Of a stretch of 58,647 bases of DNA, positions 53,664-58,647 are shown in pieces. The stretch lies in IMG/VR virus record IMGVR_UViG_3300034012_002112, positions 1 to 58,647 of that record; one strand, given 5' to 3'. Under the pieces are notes generated by a model. The model was not told the origin of the DNA, ran no database searches, and saw only the letters and a list, made by a program, of their open reading frames with translations. The position numbers were made by a program, and so were the translations under genes. Position 1 is the first letter of the stretch, and each line of letters begins with the position of its first letter. Origin of the DNA: a virus.

Positions 53664-54203
53664 ATGGGCGCTCAAACACAGAACCAAGCTTTAGCCGGTG
53701 GCGCAGCTGCCCGCATGAAAGCAGCCAGTGCTTCTCGCGAAGGTATTCAGCAACGTCGTGCTGCCCTTCGTGGCGCAGAAGGTGGTGAGGAGTCGGCTCC
53801 GGAAGGTATTGCAGAAGCTCTGCAAGCTCGCCGTTCTGGTGGCCCACAAACTGGTCGCGCTTCGATGTTCCCAGGTGAAGCTCCTGGCGCAGTTCCTCCC
53901 GGCTTTGAAGAAGCAACGTATCGCCGTGGTGAAGTGACCCGTGAGCGTGATCGCACTGGTCGTCGGGAAGAAATGTTCCGTCAGTTCCAGGAAGCTGCTG
54001 CTCAGCGTGGCGAAGGTGCTCCTGTTGCTCCTGGTGGTGCTGTAGAGCGTGGCGCTGGCGTGTTTGGTGCAGCCTTTGGTGGTGCAGGTCAAGGCCCCCG
54101 TTCTGGCATTGCTTTTGGCCCTGGCCGCGCGAACCGGATGCCAGATGCTGGTACCCCTGAATATCAACAGTTAGTTGAGCGTATGCGGAGCTTGGGGCGC
54201 TGA
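53664..54203 (+). CDS. Disordered, Ala/Gly/Arg-rich protein (179 aa)
   Basis: Rich in Ala, Gly, Arg, Pro and Glu, with little hydrophobic content (GAEGGEESAPEGIAEALQAR, RGEVTRERDRTGRREEMFRQ). It looks disordered, as scaffold or head-accessory proteins often are. The codon pattern on the plus strand is good while other frames in the region are GC-driven shadows. Function unknown. Confidence 0.55.
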   Translation: MGAQTQNQALAGGAAARMKAASASREGIQQRRAALRGAEGGEESAPEGIAEALQARRSGGPQTGRASMFPGEAPGAVPPGFEEATYRRGEVTRERDRTGRREEMFRQFQEAAAQRGEGAPVAPGGAVERGAGVFGAAFGGAGQGPRSGIAFGPGRANRMPDAGTPEYQQLVERMRSLGR

Positions 54204-54204
54204 T

Positions 54205-54360
54205 ATGGCTAAAGGGAAAATGCCGCCTCAACTTCTTGAGCACTTCAAGAAGAAAGAAGCAAAAAATGAAGACGGGTCCGAAATGTCGGACAAAGAAAAA
54301 CGTCGTGCTGCTTTAGATAAAGCACGCAAGTATCAAGAGCAGAAACGCAGCAAAAGTTAA
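54205..54360 (+). CDS. Small basic protein (51 aa)
   Basis: Starts MAKGKMPPQLLEHFKKKEAK and continues NEDGSEMSDKEKRRAALDKA. Lys/Glu-rich helix. It begins just after the previous stop and ends before terL. Function unknown. Confidence 0.62.
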   Translation: MAKGKMPPQLLEHFKKKEAKNEDGSEMSDKEKRRAALDKARKYQEQKRSKS

Positions 54361-54394
54361 TCATGTAGGATTCAGATAACTCTGAATTACTACT

Positions 54395-55924
54395 GTGCCT
54401 TCCTACGTACATCTTGCGTATCGCCGCAACGCAAAAGCTGCTGCGCAGAAGTACAACGTTAAGCCACAGAAAAACTTAGAAGCTATTGAGCGTGCTCGCG
54501 AAGACTTTAGTTACTTTTGCGAGTTCATGGATGAAAAGAAAAAACCCGCCAGGCACCACCTGGATTGGCATCGGCATTTTATTACGAACGAAGATAGTAA
54601 TTGCCTGATCAAGATTGCTGGACCCAATATTGATCTTCTTGCTCCCCGTGGTTCTGCTAAAAGTACAGTTCTTGGCTTGTTGACGGCATGGGCTATTGGT
54701 ATTCACGCCCAAGCAAAACTTCCACTGCAGATTCTTTATCTGTCCTACACGGTTGATATTGCTCGCTCCAAGTCGGCAACCATCAAAAGAATTATTGAAA
54801 GTAAACGGTACCAAGAAGTTTTTCCTACCGTCCGCCTTCTGAAGAACGTCACCAGTAACGAGTACTGGTCCATTGATCACAAGTTTGCCGGCATTGACGT
54901 AACCGGTGATGAACAGTTCACGCTCTGTGCTGCTGGTCTAAAGGGTTCGGTGACCTCCAAGCGTTCTCATCTTGTGATGATTGATGACGCTATCAAGTCA
55001 GCCGCTGATATCTCTAACCCTGACATCCGAAAGATGATGCAGGATAACTGGAACGCGGTGATTGCTCCCACCATGTTTGAGGGCGCAAGGGCGATCTGTC
55101 TTGGGACGCGCTTCCGTCATGACGACATTCACTCCACAACTTTTAACGAGCAAAACAACTGGACGCAAATTGTTCTTTCTGCCATCCAGACAGATCCCAA
55201 AACAGGGGATGAAGAATCCTACTGGCCAGAAATGTGGTCCCTGGATTACCTAAAGGAAAAGAAACGGCAGGCACCTATTGCCTTCTCTTTCCAGTACATG
55301 AATCAGGTCGTCAGACAGAACGAACTGTCCCTGGCGCCAGAGCTGATTGTTAAGGCTGAGATTGCAACTGAGTTTGATGCGCTTGGGATTGGTGTTGACC
55401 TTTCAGCGGGTGTGAAGGAAAAGAATGACTACACGGTAATGGTCCTGGGAGGACGCATTGGAGATCGCATCCATATCATCGATTACCGGCGCATTCGCGT
55501 CATGGGCAACCTTGAAAAGCTGGATGCCATGAAAGAATTGCTCAATGACTGGTCAGTACTTGGCCGTGACGACAACGGAAATTACTTCCCAACTTACTCA
55601 ACGTGTGATATCTGGTCAGAAGCTGTCCAGTATCAGGCCTCCCTGGAGGCTGACTTCAAACGGGTTTGCTTGAATAATGAAGGTCTGTACAACCTCATCT
55701 GGCATCCAGTCAAAGGTTTCCGTGCAGACAAGTTGGCACGGTTTAGGGGCATCATCGGTATGTTTGAAGATCGCAAGATCATCTTCAACCGTTTCCGGAA
55801 CTTCACAAATCTCTTCGAGGAACTCACAAATTTCGGCGTCAGTAGTCATGACGACTGTGTTGATGCGCTTGTATGGTTGGTAACTGGTTTGGCCAGGAAG
55901 GGGCAATTGCATCTTGATTTCTAA
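54395..55924 (+). CDS. terL: Terminase large subunit
   Basis: A 509-residue packaging motor. ATPase: Walker A LLAPRGSAKST (residues 81-91), Walker B HLVMIDDAI (193-200), a coupling motif near GARAICLGTRFRHDD. Nuclease: GIGVDLSAGVKEKNDYTV (Asp335) and a final HDDCVDALVWLVTG, with metal-binding acids. It starts at GTG. It translocates DNA into the head and cuts it. The portal gene follows after four small genes. Confidence 0.95.
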   Translation: MPSYVHLAYRRNAKAAAQKYNVKPQKNLEAIERAREDFSYFCEFMDEKKKPARHHLDWHRHFITNEDSNCLIKIAGPNIDLLAPRGSAKSTVLGLLTAWAIGIHAQAKLPLQILYLSYTVDIARSKSATIKRIIESKRYQEVFPTVRLLKNVTSNEYWSIDHKFAGIDVTGDEQFTLCAAGLKGSVTSKRSHLVMIDDAIKSAADISNPDIRKMMQDNWNAVIAPTMFEGARAICLGTRFRHDDIHSTTFNEQNNWTQIVLSAIQTDPKTGDEESYWPEMWSLDYLKEKKRQAPIAFSFQYMNQVVRQNELSLAPELIVKAEIATEFDALGIGVDLSAGVKEKNDYTVMVLGGRIGDRIHIIDYRRIRVMGNLEKLDAMKELLNDWSVLGRDDNGNYFPTYSTCDIWSEAVQYQASLEADFKRVCLNNEGLYNLIWHPVKGFRADKLARFRGIIGMFEDRKIIFNRFRNFTNLFEELTNFGVSSHDDCVDALVWLVTGLARKGQLHLDF

Positions 55925-56252
55925 TTCTAGAATTGAAAGAAAGCAAATCGAAAAAATCGTGGGTCCCGAATACATCGCTCTGGCTTTAACAGCTATTGCT
56001 TCCGCCGTGAGCGGTGGCACCTGGGTAGCCAACAAAATTTTAAACCGTCAAACGCAGGATATCCAGCAGGCCTTTAACTACACCAATTCACAGAAACGAA
56101 GGATTGATCTCTTGGAAGACCAAATCAATCGCATGCCGCTGGACTACGTTCTCAAGGTTGATTTTTTAAGAGAAATCAAAGAAATGCATGATAACTTTCG
56201 CGAAATTAATAATAAGCTTGATAAGCTTATGGAAAAGCTTTTGACAAAATGA
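55914..56252 (+). CDS. Membrane-anchored coiled-coil protein
   Basis: A TTG start in an overlap with terL gives 112 residues; a GTG at 55959 (VGPEYIALALTAIASAV) is an alternative. A membrane helix near residues 18-35 precedes a coiled coil (RRIDLLEDQINRMPLDYVLK, EIKEMHDNFREINNKLDKLM). This type is found after terL in cyanophages, with no known role; it may be a spanin- or holin-type protein. Confidence 0.65.
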   Translation: MISNSRIERKQIEKIVGPEYIALALTAIASAVSGGTWVANKILNRQTQDIQQAFNYTNSQKRRIDLLEDQINRMPLDYVLKVDFLREIKEMHDNFREINNKLDKLMEKLLTK

Positions 56253-56434
56253 CCTACATCCTCGAAGTGGAAGAAGACGAGAACGGCGAACAGTTCCTCA
56301 CCTTCCCTGAAGAATTGATGGAGGAGATGGGCTGGAGAGAAGGCGATATTCTTAATTGGGACATTCAAGGAGATGGCATTCATATCTCCAAGGTTGCGGA
56401 CCCTTCTTTGTATGAACTAGAAGAAGACGAGTAA
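56249..56434 (+). CDS. AbrB/MazE-like small protein (61 aa)
   Basis: Begins MTYILEVEEDENGEQFLTFP, then EELMEEMGWREGDILNWDIQ, then GDGIHISKV. The pattern FPEEL-x-E-x-GW-x-EGD-x-L-x-W...I-x-(I/L) is typical of AbrB/SpoVT DNA-binding barrels. It could be a regulator or antitoxin-like protein in the virion operon. It overlaps the upstream stop by four bases. Confidence 0.7.
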   Translation: MTYILEVEEDENGEQFLTFPEELMEEMGWREGDILNWDIQGDGIHISKVADPSLYELEEDE

Positions 56435-56437
56435 AAT
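56432..56437 (+). promoter_or_regulatory. TAAAAT box, 28 bases before ATG
   Basis: TAAAAT overlaps the stop of the AbrB-like gene and precedes the ATG at 56460 by 28 bases. The leader CGTAAACGTAAATG is also found before the gene at 44536. Confidence 0.5.
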
Positions 56438-56459
56438 AGAAAAATCGACGTAAACGTAA

Positions 56460-56819
56460 ATGTTTTATACAACGCAACCAGGAGGATTCTACGGCGGTGG
56501 CATGGGCAACGAAGGTGCCATGCGCCCAGGTGGACTTCAAAATCTTGCTGGTAACCCATTCGGTGCGGATTTTGTTATCCAAAACCAACAGCGTCGTCCC
56601 GCTGGTGGCCCGCAGCTGAATCCTTTACAGCAACCCCCGGCTCGTATCTTCCCTAAAGATCAGCCTGGCCGCGAAGGCGCCATTGATATTCAGTTTCGTC
56701 AAGCCATGAATATCCCTGGTGCTCCAGGAAATATGGCTGGGATGGCAAACCCACAGTTCTTTTATGGCCCTCAGTACGGACAGGTTCCGGCTGGATTCCA
56801 GAACAAGATGGTGTCCTGA
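56460..56819 (+). CDS. Gly/Pro/Gln-rich protein (119 aa)
   Basis: Begins MFYTTQPGGFYGGGMGNEGA, rich in Gly, Pro, Gln and Asn with QFFYGPQYGQVPAGFQNK at the end. Likely extended and disordered. It may coat or plug the portal region (inference). The stop overlaps the next start (TGATG). Confidence 0.58.
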   Translation: MFYTTQPGGFYGGGMGNEGAMRPGGLQNLAGNPFGADFVIQNQQRRPAGGPQLNPLQQPPARIFPKDQPGREGAIDIQFRQAMNIPGAPGNMAGMANPQFFYGPQYGQVPAGFQNKMVS

Positions 56820-56977
56820 TGAAAACAAAGAAGCTGGTCAAGCGTGCGTTAAAGCATCCAGAGTTATACACTCCGGCTGAAATGACGTTCTTCAGTATCT
56901 GGCTTCGGAAAAAGAAAGAAGAAAAGAAAACTGCTAAGATCAAAAAAGCCAGGGAGCAACAAGTGAATGGCAACTGA
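56819..56977 (+). CDS. Small basic protein (52 aa)
   Basis: Reads MKTKKLVKRALKHPELYTPA, then EMTFFSIWLRKKKEEKKTAK. Very basic helix. It starts inside the previous stop and overlaps the portal start by 11 bases, so it is translated as part of a coupled series. Function unknown. Confidence 0.62.
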   Translation: MKTKKLVKRALKHPELYTPAEMTFFSIWLRKKKEEKKTAKIKKAREQQVNGN

Positions 56978-58647
56978 CGCTAAGGCCAGACTCCAAGAGA
57001 TCATCAACGCCTACATCGAAAAAGAAGGAGGGGCTGTTGTTGATACCAGCGTCGTTGCCTCCCACCTGGCACAGATGAAATTGTTTGGCATCCGTCAGGG
57101 TGTCGAGTTTTTTCCTGGACAAGATAATTTTGGTAATCAACGGAAGGATTTTATCGACCGTGTGATCAAGTACAACCAGCTTGATACACGTCTGGATTCC
57201 ATTTGGGATTACTTCTTGTGTGACGGCAAAGGTATTTTTTACATTCGTCCCACAAAACAAAACTATCGTCTTTACTATTTCCGCGAGCACGAATACCGCA
57301 GCTTCTACAACGTAGACGGTGAGCTGGAAGAAGTCATTATTATCTACAGCTACAAGGTGCGGCGTGGCTTTGGTTTTGGTGACAACATCAATGTCACCAA
57401 TTTAAGCGGCAGTCCGATCACTGCTGACCAGGGCGCCAAGCGATATATCAAACTTTCGATCAAAGCTAAAGAGATTGAGGAGACCCATTCAGAGGGCGAA
57501 ATGTCCTTTGACCTCCCATCCTTTACGACTCCTGGTCGCACCAAGAAATTTAAAAATTCCCTTGGTTTTATTCCTTGCGTTGAGATCTTCAACAACCCCA
57601 AGGGATTTGCAATGGAAGGCTATGGCGAATTTGATGCCCTAGCAAATCACATTGTGACGCACGATGAGTTGGTGCGCACCATGCGGAAGAACGTTCAGTT
57701 CTTTGGTAACCCAACACTTCTGTCGTCTCGTCCTAAGACGGACCTGATGGAATCAGGTACTGATGGTACGGTGCAGCGTCCGTCCATTGCGGCGAACTCT
57801 GGCTTCGGCAGCATGAGTGCCTACAGTCGCTCTACCTTTAAACAAGATCCAATCACTCGCGGGGTTGACGGACAGATCCGCGTCCCACGCGTGATTGCAA
57901 ACCTGGAGCCAAACGACCGAGTTGGTTACATCGTTCCAGATGCTATTACTGGTGACCAAAACGCATTTGCCCGTCAGTACCGAGAAGAAATTCGTACTGC
58001 ACTTGGTGGCGTAGATGAGCTGTCAATTTCAGCAGGCGTTACCGCAACTGAATACAAATCACTGTTTGGTCGCGTTGCTGCAACATCGAAGAAAAAGGCA
58101 AATTCAATCTATACCCATGGATTGTGCCGCTGCTTAGAACTGATTATTTTCCAGGAAGAAAAGCTTTTCCGCGAATCTCTGGCAGCTGCTGCAGGTATTG
58201 AGAAGCCGGTGGAGCCAGCAGAAGGCGCTTCTGCAGATGAGCTGGATTTATATGAAGCTGCTTTAGATGGCTTCAACACTCAGCTGAAACAGCTGATGAT
58301 GGCTTCAGTGCAAACGCAACAGATTCCCCCTGGTGTCACCGGCCTGATTCCAGACGGTGATATCACCATTCTTTGGAGATGGTTAGGCCCCGTCTACGAA
58401 GATTCGACGCAAGATATTCTGAACAACTCCATTGTTGTTCGAAATCTGCAAGAATTAGGTGTTGATAGCATTGAAGCACTGAAATACCTCTTCCCGTCAA
58501 AAACGGATGAGGAACGGGCCGAGATGTTATCTGGGTTCCCGTTCAGGATGGTGAACGAATTACAGGGTGCATACTCTCAATTCGCTCGCTTAGTGGGGGG
58601 CATGATGCAGACCCCTCACCCGCAATCACCGGATTTACCGATGGCTG
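56967..58647 (+). CDS. Portal protein, N-terminal part (open at right edge)
   Basis: An open frame of 560 codons with no stop before the window end. It begins MATDAKARLQEIINAYIEKE and includes DYFLCDGKGIFYIRPTKQNY, then VDELSISAGVTATEYKSLFG, RVAATSKKKANSIYTHGLCR and PPGVTGLIPDGDITILWRWL, in agreement with cyanophage portal proteins. It forms the ring through which DNA enters, next to terL. The C-terminus is missing. Confidence 0.85.
   Translation, partial: MATDAKARLQEIINAYIEKEGGAVVDTSVVASHLAQMKLFGIRQGVEFFPGQDNFGNQRKDFIDRVIKYNQLDTRLDSIWDYFLCDGKGIFYIRPTKQNYRLYYFREHEYRSFYNVDGELEEVIIIYSYKVRRGFGFGDNINVTNLSGSPITADQGAKRYIKLSIKAKEIEETHSEGEMSFDLPSFTTPGRTKKFKNSLGFIPCVEIFNNPKGFAMEGYGEFDALANHIVTHDELVRTMRKNVQFFGNPTLLSSRPKTDLMESGTDGTVQRPSIAANSGFGSMSAYSRSTFKQDPITRGVDGQIRVPRVIANLEPNDRVGYIVPDAITGDQNAFARQYREEIRTALGGVDELSISAGVTATEYKSLFGRVAATSKKKANSIYTHGLCRCLELIIFQEEKLFRESLAAAAGIEKPVEPAEGASADELDLYEAALDGFNTQLKQLMMASVQTQQIPPGVTGLIPDGDITILWRWLGPVYEDSTQDILNNSIVVRNLQELGVDSIEALKYLFPSKTDEERAEMLSGFPFRMVNELQGAYSQFARLVGGMMQTPHPQSPDLPMA

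Noticed and set aside
53647-54243. A 198-codon open frame on the minus strand opposite the disordered protein
   Set aside because: Its Gln/His/Leu-rich translation mirrors the Ala/Gly/Arg codons of the plus-strand gene, and no other minus-strand gene lies in this region.
1-58647. CRISPR arrays, insertion sequences and integrase genes
   Set aside because: No regularly spaced direct repeats of 25-40 bases, no transposase or integrase motif, and no attachment-site duplication were seen.

Overview
This window is a large, gene-dense piece of a tailed double-stranded DNA phage that almost certainly infects a cyanobacterium, probably a picocyanobacterium (inference). The evidence is a terminase large subunit, a portal protein, tail fibers and a lysin, together with cyanobacterial markers: a high-light-inducible chlorophyll-binding protein, an S-adenosylmethionine decarboxylase (speD), a DUF4278-type small protein and several conserved cyanophage proteins of unknown function. 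No ribosomal genes, host housekeeping genes, integrase, RNA polymerase or sigma factor are visible. The right edge is open inside the portal gene and the left edge is inside a tail gene, so this is an internal slice of a larger genome.

Layout. Positions 1-5124 (+) hold tail-fiber proteins built from repeated IDSSGR-x-GIGT units, then a bifunctional wall-degrading enzyme. Positions 5121-13598 (-) hold small conserved proteins, two HNH-type proteins, a family-4 glycosyltransferase, speD, a Prim-Pol/SF3 primase-helicase and a PD-(D/E)XK exonuclease. Positions 13630-20189 (+) hold a small membrane peptide coupled to the Hli protein, a glycan block (two-domain glycosyltransferase, HAD phosphatase fused to a sugar nucleotidyltransferase, GDPD-like enzyme), small basic proteins, and a 430-base noncoding stretch with several RNA folds, including tRNA-like cloverleafs. 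Positions 20164-43761 are mainly minus-strand: a Dps-like ferritin, a separate tail fiber with an S74 chaperone, Gp157-like and SWIM-like proteins, a two-OB SSB, a family-A DNA polymerase, a GP88-like protein, ThyX, an NrdR-like zinc ribbon, tRNA-Leu(UAA), a PcfJ-like protein and many proteins of 40-150 residues. About 400 noncoding bases (43762-44159) and a terminator separate these from one more small minus-strand gene. From 44536 to the end (+) lie virion and packaging genes, ending in terL and the start of the portal gene.

How it fits together. Replication seems to combine a T7-like family-A polymerase with a Prim-Pol/SF3 primase-helicase, a RecB-like exonuclease and two OB-fold proteins. 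ThyX and an NrdR-like zinc ribbon point to control of the nucleotide pool. SpeD, Hli and Dps-like proteins are host-metabolism or stress genes. The glycan genes probably modify virion or host surface polysaccharide. Genes are tightly coupled through ATGA, TAATG, TGATG and GTGA overlaps.

The most interesting undescribed signals are regulatory or RNA-level. A TAWAAT box lies 27-30 bases before the start of six plus-strand genes. A 22-base element with the core AACGTCAT...CAGGACG recurs before five minus-strand genes. Many minus-strand genes have a CTCAACTCAATTCAA-like leader instead of a Shine-Dalgarno site. Several noncoding stretches (19500-19928, 33242-33470, 39739-39776, 42258-42308, 42795-42844) hold perfect hairpins, alternative folds or operator-like palindromes. 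All functional assignments rest on reading motifs by eye; no database search was run.
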